A stretch of DNA of 64,000 nt from Bradyrhizobium sp. BRP22 (GTDB lineage: Bacteria > Pseudomonadota > Alphaproteobacteria > Rhizobiales > Xanthobacteraceae), in the NCBI RefSeq assembly GCF_020194175.1, contig NZ_JADYVX010000001.1:1-64000 (forward strand), read 5' to 3'. Numbering within the stretch: position 1 is the stretch's first letter; each line of letters opens with the position of its first letter. The notes beneath the pieces are model-generated. The model saw nothing but the letters and a program-made list of their open reading frames with translations. It made no database searches and was not told where the DNA came from. Of the stretch, positions 8,593 to 16,420 are shown in pieces. The translations under genes were made by a program, and so were the position numbers.

Positions 8593-9684
8593 TTACCCCA
8601 ACAGCTCGGCGATGACGGCCCGTGCCATTGCATTCTCGTGCGGCAGGCCGATCGAAATTCGGACCCAATCGTCAAGTGGCGGGAAAGCGCGGCCGACCTC
8701 GATGCCCTTAGCGCGCATTGCGGCAGCGATTTCGTGGTGCGGACGTCCCGTCTCAAAGAAGACGAAGTTCCCGCGGGAATCTGAATGCCGGAGCGTCATG
8801 CTGCCCAGCAGCTCATGCCATTTGGCCCGCTCCGCCGCAACCTTTGCGCGCGTCGTGGTCACATAGTTGGCATCCTGAAGGCTCGCTAATGCCGCCGCAA
8901 GCGAAAGGCGATCTACTGCGTCGGCGGATCCCACCCCGGCGTTCTTGAGCGAAGTGGCAAGCGCTTTGGGCGCGATGCCATAACCGACCCCAAGACCGGC
9001 CAATCCGAAGATCTTGTCGAAGGTTCGGAACACGACCACGTTCTCGCCCTCTCGGACGAGGCCGATAGCCGTTCGCTGTTCGAAATCGGAATCGAATTCC
9101 AGGTAGGCTTCGTCGACAATGACAAGCGTTCGTTTCGACATCTCGCGAACAAAATCGATAAAGCTCACAGTATCACTGACTGTGCCGGACGGGTTATGAG
9201 GGTTAACCAGATAGACTGCCCGAGTCCGCTCGTTCACCTTGGAGGCGATGACTGGAAGATCATTCTCGAGTTCATAATTGAGCGGCACACCGATCACGAC
9301 GCCGCCGCTGGGGAGTACGGCATCCACCAGCGCGGTATAACCCGGCTCAGAGTAGACGAACTCTCCTCCGCTTGGGCCGTCCTGAGCGAGACGAAATCCG
9401 AGTGGCTCAAGGATATCCCCGATCATAACCTCGTCCATTGATAAACCTTCGCGCGCGGCGATCCTTTGCGTAAGGATGTCACCGAGTTCCCGACCGTAGC
9501 GACAGAGTTCGCTAAGCTCGTCGCGAACCACCGCAAGAGCCAGCGGCGAGGGGCCGAACGGGTTTTCATTGAGCGACAGTCGTGTGCGAGCCGGCTGTCT
9601 TGCGCCTTCGGCACTGACCCTGATGAGGCTCGCTGGTCCGCCCAGCGCGAGCCCGATGGGGAAAGGATGATTGCGGCGGTTCAA
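8593..9684 (-). CDS. HisC-like PLP aminotransferase
   Basis: Fold-type I aminotransferase of the class I/II, histidinol-phosphate aminotransferase branch (363 residues). Seen: the N-terminal SLNENPFGPSP, the cofactor-binding NPHNPSGT, the VDEAYLEFD motif and the pyridoxal lysine in TFDKIFGLAGLGVGYG (about residue 222). The usual S-K of HisC is D-K here. It could act on histidinol phosphate, an aromatic amino acid or a related substrate; the accessory location argues against it being the housekeeping hisC. The start is uncertain: the frame opens with a TTG at 9684 without a strong ribosome-binding site. Confidence 0.8.
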   Translation of the reverse strand: MNRRNHPFPIGLALGGPASLIRVSAEGARQPARTRLSLNENPFGPSPLALAVVRDELSELCRYGRELGDILTQRIAAREGLSMDEVMIGDILEPLGFRLAQDGPSGGEFVYSEPGYTALVDAVLPSGGVVIGVPLNYELENDLPVIASKVNERTRAVYLVNPHNPSGTVSDTVSFIDFVREMSKRTLVIVDEAYLEFDSDFEQRTAIGLVREGENVVVFRTFDKIFGLAGLGVGYGIAPKALATSLKNAGVGSADAVDRLSLAAALASLQDANYVTTTRAKVAAERAKWHELLGSMTLRHSDSRGNFVFFETGRPHHEIAAAMRAKGIEVGRAFPPLDDWVRISIGLPHENAMARAVIAELLG

Positions 9685-10150
9685 GACCGTGATCCTATGC
9701 GATGTTCGACTGAAGGGTGCGCAACTCTATGACGCGGCGGTTAGTGGATGATTGCAAACGCGCCTAGTGTGGTTACGACTGTAAGGCGATCAAGTCGTTT
9801 CCGGGTTCAAGACCGGGCATATCCGGCGAAAGATCAAACGACTATAAACTTAACGGCCGCGACATTGCCGGTCGCCTAAATCGCCATTTCGGCAGGTATT
9901 TGCTTTCATCGCTGATGACGTTTGATAGTGGCTTGAAACCTCGCAGCATCGGTAGCCAGATTACTGGACACAAAACAGCGACCTGAGCGCGAGGCAGCTA
10001 CCGCTCGGACGGTTAGCCCGGGCCGATCAGGCGACAGGTAGGCAATGACTCTATTTCCGCACGTCGCTTGTTGGACACCATCGAGCCAATCGCCTAGCCT
10101 CCAACATGTCGCGTTGAAGACGCTTGTCAGACTGTGCCGTATGGATTGAG
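9685..10150. other. Non-coding gap between aminotransferase and AraC gene
   Basis: About 465 bp, AT-richer than the flanks, with no supported gene. TGGACAC appears twice (9963 and 10072), which may be coincidental. It contains the upstream region of the aminotransferase; no regulatory site is clear. Confidence 0.4.
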
Positions 10151-11092
10151 CTAGCCAGGATCTCGCAAGAGAAAACTCGGATGTTGTCCGAACTGTCTGC
10201 GAAACGATCGATTGAAATAGGCATAGTCGCCGAATCCGCTCGCGTACGCGATCTCGCGAATAGGCTGGCCGGTTTTCAGAAACGATCGTCGTTTCAACAG
10301 AAATGCCGCACGTTCAAGGCGGACTGAGTTTATGTATCGGCTGCAGGTCGAATTTCTCGTTGTAAAGAGCTTCTGAACATAGCGTAGGGAGATACCGGCC
10401 TCGCGGGCCACATCGCCGGGGCCAAAATCAGGATCGGCAAAACGTTCCCTGATGATGTCGCAGATACGTCCGAACAGCTTATCCGTGTGAACTGAACTAT
10501 GTCCTGGCTCGGAGGGGGCGAATAGCGCGCCCAACAAGTCCAAGAGCGCTAGACGCATGTAATCCTTGGTTGAATCTGACATTGATTGCTCGTCGTCAAC
10601 GCTATCCTGCAGCAGTCGACGGAGCTGTCGTGCGACAGCGATTTCGCTGGATCGAAGCGGGCACCGCGGCTCCAAACCAAGGTAAGACAAGAGGGTACCA
10701 CGCGGTAGTTGCACGGAGGCCCAGTGGTTACTTTCTTCCTCAGACAGATACGCGATGGGCCGGGCCGCATCCACGAGTGCGACATCACCGACGCTTAGTT
10801 CTATGGTTTGATCGTTCTGAACTATTCCAGAGTGACCGCTCATCTGAAACACCGCGTAGTAGTGATCCTTCGCGTCGGTACGGACGTCCCGGTTCGTTCG
10901 CTCGAACCGATGGGCGCTGCAACTGAGGTCGACGGCCCTCAAGCCGTAGATACTTCGGGCCTGCACTCGACCCGAAAACGCGCTGGGTTCGACCATGCTC
11001 GGCGTGTACCGCCCGCATATCGATTGCACAGCACATTGCCACTCCTCGTAATCCATACTTGAACTTGCGAGAAATTCGCTGCTTGAGTGCAT
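10151..11092 (-). CDS. AraC/XylS-family regulator of dioxygenase operon
   Basis: Transcription factor with an N-terminal cupin-like sensing domain (AraC-binding-like type, about residues 40-190: YYAVFQMSGHSG, VALVDAARP) and a C-terminal double helix-turn-helix (about 215-313: PGDVAREAGISLRYVQKLF, REIAYASGFGDYAYFNRSFRRQFG). It is divergent from the ring-hydroxylating dioxygenase genes, the usual place for an activator of XylS, BenR or AntR type responding to an aromatic acid. The ATG at 11092 is preferred because GAGGCGG lies just upstream; a TTG at 11110 is the alternative. Confidence 0.88.
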   Translation of the reverse strand: MHSSSEFLASSSMDYEEWQCAVQSICGRYTPSMVEPSAFSGRVQARSIYGLRAVDLSCSAHRFERTNRDVRTDAKDHYYAVFQMSGHSGIVQNDQTIELSVGDVALVDAARPIAYLSEEESNHWASVQLPRGTLLSYLGLEPRCPLRSSEIAVARQLRRLLQDSVDDEQSMSDSTKDYMRLALLDLLGALFAPSEPGHSSVHTDKLFGRICDIIRERFADPDFGPGDVAREAGISLRYVQKLFTTRNSTCSRYINSVRLERAAFLLKRRSFLKTGQPIREIAYASGFGDYAYFNRSFRRQFGQHPSFLLRDPG

Positions 11093-11289
11093 CGCCGCCG
11101 CCTCTATCAAGCGTTCTCGATGGCTAGAAAAGCGCTCTTAAACATAGGTCAACAAGAGCGTCCTCAAACGGGAAATATTTCAAGCCGCATATTGAGGATA
11201 ACAAGACCAAACCATTTCTTGGATCACAGATGATCACCTCCCCGAGAAATGGGTGTGAGGCCAATCGATTTGTATGGAAGTCCCTTGCC

Positions 11290-11356
11290 GTCTCACGACC
11301 GCTGATCAGCATTGTGCGCGTGTGTCCATCTGGAACGGGCGCGAGAGTCTCACGAC
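11290..11356. promoter_or_regulatory. Paired 10-bp direct repeats upstream of dioxygenase
   Basis: GTCTCACGAC occurs at 11290-11299 and 11347-11356, each followed by a similar SGNTGA tail, in the 360-bp divergent region between the AraC gene and the dioxygenase alpha gene. Direct repeats are the usual binding-site form for AraC/XylS activators. Their 57-bp spacing is longer than a standard XylS pair, so the call is tentative. No other clear signal is seen in this gap. Confidence 0.35.
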
Positions 11357-11454
11357 GGATGAGGAATCCGGCCGTAGAGTCGGGGCCGTGTCGTCGATAG
11401 TTCCAATACATCGTCGATCATCAACCGACGCAGGCAATTGACGAGGTCAGGCCC

Positions 11455-12849
11455 ATGGCAGCGAGCATCATTGAGCGTCTTGACGCGGCATTGATTGAGG
11501 ATTCCACGAACGGGTTGTTTCGTTGTGACCGCACGATCTTTACCGACAAAGAACTCTTCGAATTGGAAATGGAGCATTTGTTTGAGGGTAACTGGGTCTA
11601 TCTCGCGCATGAGAGCCAGATTCCAGACCGGAACGACTATTTCACGACCTGGATGGGGCGGCAGCCCGTCTTTGTAACACGCAACAAAGACAACGAACTT
11701 GGCGCTTTCATCAATGCTTGCAGTCATCGTGGCGCGATGCTTTGCCGCTACAAGCGCGGCAACAAGCCGACATTTACCTGCCCATTTCACGGCTGGACGT
11801 TCAGTAATGCCGGTAAATTGCTGAGAGTGAAGGATCCAGACGGCGCCGGCTATCCGAGCCAATTCGGCAGCAACGGCTCACACGATTTGAAGACAGTTGC
11901 GAGGTTCGAATCCTATCGGGGCTTTCTGTTTGGGAGTCTCAATCCGGATGTGCAGCCGTTGCCCGAATTTCTCGGTGAGGCAACAAAGATCATCGACATG
12001 ATGATCGACCAGGCGCCTGACGGACTGGAGGTGCTACGCGGCTCTTCCAGCTACATCTATGACGGCAATTGGAAGTTGCAGACTGAGAATGGTGCCGACG
12101 GCTATCATGTGTCCTCAGTGCACTGGAATTACGTTGCGACGACGGGCCGTCGCAGTGCGGAAACGGATGACGTCAAGGCAGCCGATGTGGGCAAATTGGC
12201 CAAGCAGCGGGGAGGGTACTATTCGTTCAACAACGGCCACCTGGTCCTCTGGTCCCGGTGGGCCGATCCGACCAGCAGGCCAGCCTATGCTCAGCGGGAG
12301 ACACTTACCGCGAAGCACGGCAGAGCCAAAGCCGAATGGATGGTCGAGACCCTCCGCAATCTTTGCATCTATCCGAACCTCTATCTGATGGATCAGATGA
12401 GCTCCCAACTGCGCGTGAGCCGCCCCCTGTCCGTGGATAAGACCGAGGTGAGCATCTACTGCATCGCGCCGAAGAATGAACCGGCGGAGCAGCGCGCTCG
12501 CCGCATTCGCCAGTACGAAGACTTCTTCAATGCCAGCGGAATGGCGACGCCCGACGACCTTGAAGAATTCCGCGCCTGTCAACAGGCTTACATGGCCTCT
12601 TCCATGCGGTGGAATGACTTATCGCGCGGCGCAACGCACTGGATTGAAGGTGCCGACGAGGCAGCGCGGGCCATCGATCTTCATCCGGTGAGAAGCGGCG
12701 TGAAGATCGAAGACGAAGGTCTTTTTCTCGTTCAGCACAGGCATTGGTCTTCGGCGCTTCGCGCGGCTGTCATCAAGGAGAGCAAGCATGAGCACTATTT
12801 CCCTGTCCGCTGTCGAGGCGTTCCTTTATGCGGAAGCCCGCGCTCTTGA
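11455..12849 (+). CDS. Aromatic ring-hydroxylating dioxygenase, alpha subunit
   Basis: Catalytic subunit of a Rieske non-heme iron dioxygenase of the benzoate/anthranilate/2-halobenzoate group. The Rieske ligands are C89-x-H91 and C109-x2-H112. The mononuclear iron motif is D215-G-Y-H218-x4-H223 ([11 protein letters not shown]). At 464 residues it matches the group. It adds O2 to an aromatic acid using electrons from the reductase encoded two genes downstream. The frame runs 62 bp into the beta gene, giving a short Cys/Arg-rich tail (about residues 444-464) unlike the family. A benD-type dehydrogenase is absent, which favours substrates whose dihydrodiol re-aromatises spontaneously, such as anthranilate. 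Confidence 0.92.
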   Translation: MAASIIERLDAALIEDSTNGLFRCDRTIFTDKELFELEMEHLFEGNWVYLAHESQIPDRNDYFTTWMGRQPVFVTRNKDNELGAFINACSHRGAMLCRYKRGNKPTFTCPFHGWTFSNAGKLLRVKDPDGAGYPSQFGSNGSHDLKTVARFESYRGFLFGSLNPDVQPLPEFLGEATKIIDMMIDQAPDGLEVLRGSSSYIYDGNWKLQTENGADGYHVSSVHWNYVATTGRRSAETDDVKAADVGKLAKQRGGYYSFNNGHLVLWSRWADPTSRPAYAQRETLTAKHGRAKAEWMVETLRNLCIYPNLYLMDQMSSQLRVSRPLSVDKTEVSIYCIAPKNEPAEQRARRIRQYEDFFNASGMATPDDLEEFRACQQAYMASSMRWNDLSRGATHWIEGADEAARAIDLHPVRSGVKIEDEGLFLVQHRHWSSALRAAVIKESKHEHYFPVRCRGVPLCGSPRS

Positions 12850-13279
12850 TGATCGGAATTGGGACGCGTGGCTCGCCTTCTACGCTCCCGATGCGAGCTT
12901 TTGGATGCCGGCTTGGGACGACAACGACAGGCTTGTTGAGGATCCTCAAAGCGAGATCTCGTTGGTCTACTATGCGCGCCGCAGCGGCTTGGAAGACCGA
13001 GTGTTTCGCATCAAGACCGAACGGTCGAGCGCAAGCACCCCCGAGCCGCGGACATCGCACAACATCTCGAATGTCGAGATCCTTTCTCACGGCGATGGAA
13101 AGGTTGACCTTAGGTTCAACTGGTTGACGCTCAGCTATCGGTACAAGATCGTCGACACATATTTTGGAGTTTCCTTCTACACGCTCGAGATTGCCGGTGA
13201 ACGTCCAATGATCAAAGCGAAGAAGGTGATTCTGAAGAACGACTACATCCACCATGTGATCGACGTCTATCACGTGTAA
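12788..13279 (+). CDS. Aromatic ring-hydroxylating dioxygenase, beta subunit
   Basis: Small structural subunit (163 residues, SnoaL/NTF2-like fold) of the same enzyme. Family features include [18 protein letters not shown] near the N-terminus, [14 protein letters not shown] in the middle and the C-terminal [19 protein letters not shown]. It contributes to the alpha3beta3 assembly. The start is fixed by AAGGAG seven bases upstream of the ATG inside the end of the alpha gene. The reductase follows after 25 bp. Confidence 0.92.
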   Translation: MSTISLSAVEAFLYAEARALDDRNWDAWLAFYAPDASFWMPAWDDNDRLVEDPQSEISLVYYARRSGLEDRVFRIKTERSSASTPEPRTSHNISNVEILSHGDGKVDLRFNWLTLSYRYKIVDTYFGVSFYTLEIAGERPMIKAKKVILKNDYIHHVIDVYHV

Positions 13280-13304
13280 CGATGACAGGCATTAGAGCGG
13301 ATGC

Positions 13305-14330
13305 ATGCCCAGGATAGCTCTTAACTTCGAAAATGGAATCACCAGGTTCATCGATGCAGGTGAAAATGAGAGCATCGCCGACGCGGCTTATCGGCAGAGC
13401 GTCAATGTGCCGCTCGACTGTACCAACGGCGTTTGCGGCACATGCAAGGCCTTCCGGCAATCCGGACAGTTCGATCCGGGATCGCCGTCCAAGGATGTGT
13501 TGAGCGACGCAGAGGCAAGCGAGGGCTATATCCTCTGTTGCCAAACAAAGGCCAGGAGCGACATGGTGATCGACATCTTGGCATCGTCCGACGCCTGCAA
13601 AGTGAAGCCCAAGAGGACCATTTGCGAAGTCGTCAATCTCGAGCCTTTATCGGACCATCGTCTTAGGCTTTCGGTCAAATCGCTCGAGGGCGAGCTCCCG
13701 ATGTTCTTGCCGGGACAGTACGTCAACATTACCGTTCCGGATGAAGGGATAAGTCGGCCGTATTCATTCACCTCGGCGCCGGGTAGCGACGTGGCAACCT
13801 TTCTGATCCGGAATCTGCCCAACGGCAGGATGAGCGTGTATCTTAAAGCAAGGGCCAAACGAGGAGAACGGCTCGTTCTCGACGGCCCGTTTGGCAATTT
13901 TTATCTTCGCGTATCCACACGGCCAGTGTTGTTCATCGCTGCTGGGACCGGCGTCGGACCATTCTTGTCAATGCTTGAATACCTTGCCATGACGGGAAAC
14001 CGCGACCAGCCTGTGCGGCTTCTTTACGGCACGCGCGACCCCGCTGATCTCGTCGAGCTCGAGCGGGTCGAGGGGCTTCGAGCGCTCCTTCCAAACCTCA
14101 GCTATGTCACGACCTGCTCGAATCCTGCAAGCCAGCATCAGCTATCCGGGCGCGTTACAGACCATATGAGCGCCGAAGCGCTGAATCATGGCGACGCGGA
14201 CGTTTACTTGTGTGGACCACCCGAAATGGTCGAGAGCGCTCGACAGCACGCAGCGAAGTGTGGCTCACCGCCTGCAAACATCTATTTCGAGAAGTTCGCT
14301 CCGGCTGCGGCGACATTGTATCAGCCCTGA
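13305..14330 (+). CDS. Dioxygenase electron-transfer reductase (2Fe-2S/FAD/NADH)
   Basis: Single-chain reductase of BenC/AntC type (341 residues) that passes electrons from NADH through FAD and a plant-type 2Fe-2S cluster to the Rieske centre. The ferredoxin cysteines lie in CTNGVCGTC (about residues 40-48) with the fourth in ILCCQTKA (about 76). The FAD motif RPYSFTSAPG is at about 150 and the NAD motif FIAAGTGVGPFLS at about 208. The ferredoxin domain is N-terminal, as in BenC/AntC rather than phenol hydroxylase relatives with different order. Confidence 0.93.
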   Translation: MPRIALNFENGITRFIDAGENESIADAAYRQSVNVPLDCTNGVCGTCKAFRQSGQFDPGSPSKDVLSDAEASEGYILCCQTKARSDMVIDILASSDACKVKPKRTICEVVNLEPLSDHRLRLSVKSLEGELPMFLPGQYVNITVPDEGISRPYSFTSAPGSDVATFLIRNLPNGRMSVYLKARAKRGERLVLDGPFGNFYLRVSTRPVLFIAAGTGVGPFLSMLEYLAMTGNRDQPVRLLYGTRDPADLVELERVEGLRALLPNLSYVTTCSNPASQHQLSGRVTDHMSAEALNHGDADVYLCGPPEMVESARQHAAKCGSPPANIYFEKFAPAAATLYQP

Positions 14331-14502
14331 ACGGTCGAAATCCACGCTCGCATGATTGTGGACGTCATGGCGTGTCAGATACCGAACTCCGCTGCACAAC
14401 GGGAGCGATTTTAGCAAGGCCGAGAACGGTCTTGAGCAGTGACGGAAGTCCCGCCGTCGACAAATGAAAAACACTACGTGAGCAATCAAGAAGGATGGAA
14501 TC

Positions 14503-15432
14503 ATGTCCGTCATCGACGCACTTGCGCCCGGTAGTCACAACATCTGCATTGACGGGGTCGAACAGTGCTATCATGTCGCTGGACAGGGCCCGCTTTGTAT
14601 CGTGCATCCAGGCGGCCCTGGCGTCGATTGGGCCTACCTCAAAATGCCTGAGGTCGAGCTGCACCTGACAATACTCTACATTGAGCCCATTGGAACGGGT
14701 GGCTCGGGACGGCTCCCCGAACATCCTGAGGGATATAATGTCGAACGCTACAGCCATCAGCTTGAAGGTCTCGTCGATGCGCTTGATCTCACCGACTTTT
14801 TCCTGCTGGGCCATTCGCACGGCGGGCTTGTCATCCAGCAATATGCCCTCACGCATCCCGATAGGGTCGCGGGAGTCATAGTCTATGGCAGCTCTGCAGT
14901 GGTGGGGGCCGAGTTGCTAAAGGCGGCTGGCCAGAACATACTAGCATTTGCGCAGCGCGAGGCCGGCTTGCCCGAAGCCGACGAGGTTGTGCAGGCCTGG
15001 AGATCGATCCCCTCCGCTGTTAGCGACGAGGTCTATACGCAAACGCTTCGACGGCTGCTGCCTGCATGTTTCGCCGATTACCGGCGAGCCGACGTCGCTT
15101 ACCGGCAGTTACGCTCCAGTTTGCGCGCGACGTTTGTGGTGGGCGACGACAAGCCGTTCGATGTCCGGAAAACGCTGCAAAACCTGTCCATCCCAGCTCT
15201 TGTCCTCGCCGGCGCGCATGACTTCATATGTGGTCCAAAATGGGCCGAGATCTTGCATGCGGCTCTTCAAGGATCGCAATTAGTCGTTTTCCAGCTTTCA
15301 GGCCATATGATCCATGTCGAGCAGCCGGTCGCGTTCGCCGGAGTCATTAGCGCTTTCGTGTTTCGTAATCGGAATAGTCGCAGGCGTCGGCGGTCATCAC
15401 GTAACAGCAAAGTCATTAGACTACTCAATTGA
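14503..15432 (+). CDS. Alpha/beta hydrolase
   Basis: Serine hydrolase of the alpha/beta fold (309 residues). The oxyanion motif HPGGPG is near residue 31 and the nucleophile elbow GHSHGG near 106. An acid is likely in AGAHDFICGP, and the catalytic histidine is in LSGHMIHVEQP (about 268). The HPGGPG motif is shared with proline iminopeptidases, but the gene follows the dioxygenase genes and may instead hydrolyse an ester, amide or ring-cleavage product of the same pathway. The last 20 residues are an Arg/Ser-rich tail unlike the family, which suggests a late frameshift or recombination at the end of this accessory segment. Confidence 0.8.
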   Translation: MSVIDALAPGSHNICIDGVEQCYHVAGQGPLCIVHPGGPGVDWAYLKMPEVELHLTILYIEPIGTGGSGRLPEHPEGYNVERYSHQLEGLVDALDLTDFFLLGHSHGGLVIQQYALTHPDRVAGVIVYGSSAVVGAELLKAAGQNILAFAQREAGLPEADEVVQAWRSIPSAVSDEVYTQTLRRLLPACFADYRRADVAYRQLRSSLRATFVVGDDKPFDVRKTLQNLSIPALVLAGAHDFICGPKWAEILHAALQGSQLVVFQLSGHMIHVEQPVAFAGVISAFVFRNRNSRRRRRSSRNSKVIRLLN

Positions 15433-15781
15433 TTCATCTTGCCGGATGATCGGCGGAAAGATCGTTAACGGCAGACCATTTGGCGAACCGATAGCAGTAT
15501 ATTCTTGTTGCCCGCTAGGGGGACGCCAACAGCCAGCGCTGCGAGATAGGCAGCCGCTAAGCGTTCGCTTGGCATCTTGATGGATTGTCGTCGCTTAGGA
15601 ACAGGTTATTAAGGCGAAGCAATAAGGAAGCGACAAAAGCGGCAACGCTCTGCCGCCCTCTTAACCCGCTCGCCGGCCCGGAGCTTTCTTCGTCTCTCGA
15701 GTGTCGGGAAAGGCGGTAGCGCTCCCCGCCCTCGCTTTAGACGGCAGCCTCTGAACTTTGCCGACGAGGACTGCCAATTGA
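15433..15781. other. Non-coding gap at end of accessory segment
   Basis: About 350 bp with no supported gene. Base composition returns to the high-GC norm here, so the right boundary of the transferred segment may lie in this gap. Confidence 0.4.
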
Positions 15782-16411
15782 TCAGTTCGGACACGGCTGT
15801 CCGGCAGCTCCCCACAGGGCCATGTCTTTGACGTGATCCTCGAACGTCCCCGGCGGGGTCGAGCGGCCTGCCCCAGGCGCCCATCCGCGTGGAATGAAGC
15901 CGTTCAGCGATGCATCGTGCCGCAAGTGCTCGACGAGACCAGCGGCGTCGCGGCCGCCATTGCGCCTGGGATCCTTCAGTTGCGCACAAATCTCGGCGCC
16001 GGTCTTGCCGAACCAGATGAAAGCCACTGGAGCAAGCTGCCAGTCGATGCCGGCGCGGGGCGGCGCCGGCGCCGGCTCGTTGGCCTGGGTGGATGTCATG
16101 TGACAGGTCGAGCAGGGGATCGCCTCCGCGCCGGTGCGGCTCTCTCCGCCATGGATGTTCATGCCGTGCACGCGCGGCCTGGTTTCGCCTGCCGGCGTCC
16201 ATATCGGAATCGCCTTGGCGTCGACGTGGCAGTTGGCACAACGCGGATGCGTCACCACCGCTTCAATCCGCTTCCAGGCCTCCAGCCCCTCGGCGCGGCT
16301 GACGCTGCCCGGCGGCGCATCCTTGGCGGCCTCGTCCTTGGCCGCGACAATTCCGGTGAGGGCCGCGACTGCCGAAGCCGCAAAGGCGGCCGCAATCAGA
16401 GATTTCTTCAT
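15782..16411 (-). CDS. Periplasmic c-type cytochrome partner of the Mo hydroxylase
   Basis: A 209-residue exported protein with a Sec signal peptide (about residues 1-24) and two heme-attachment motifs, CANCH (about 58-62) and CSTCH (about 100-104). The rest matches small diheme-like proteins found beside isoquinoline 1-oxidoreductase genes. It is 9 bp downstream of the molybdenum subunit gene in the same operon, so it probably takes electrons from that enzyme into the respiratory chain. Confidence 0.8.
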   Translation of the reverse strand: MKKSLIAAAFAASAVAALTGIVAAKDEAAKDAPPGSVSRAEGLEAWKRIEAVVTHPRCANCHVDAKAIPIWTPAGETRPRVHGMNIHGGESRTGAEAIPCSTCHMTSTQANEPAPAPPRAGIDWQLAPVAFIWFGKTGAEICAQLKDPRRNGGRDAAGLVEHLRHDASLNGFIPRGWAPGAGRSTPPGTFEDHVKDMALWGAAGQPCPN

Positions 16412-16420
16412 GGCTCGCCC

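Noticed and set aside
8211..16152. CTCTCTCCGCCAT at the 3' end of tRNA-Ser (8211-8223) recurs at 16140-16152, as attL/attR would.
   Set aside because: The second copy is inside an intact cytochrome c coding sequence and is only 13 bp; no integrase is present. Chance is likely.
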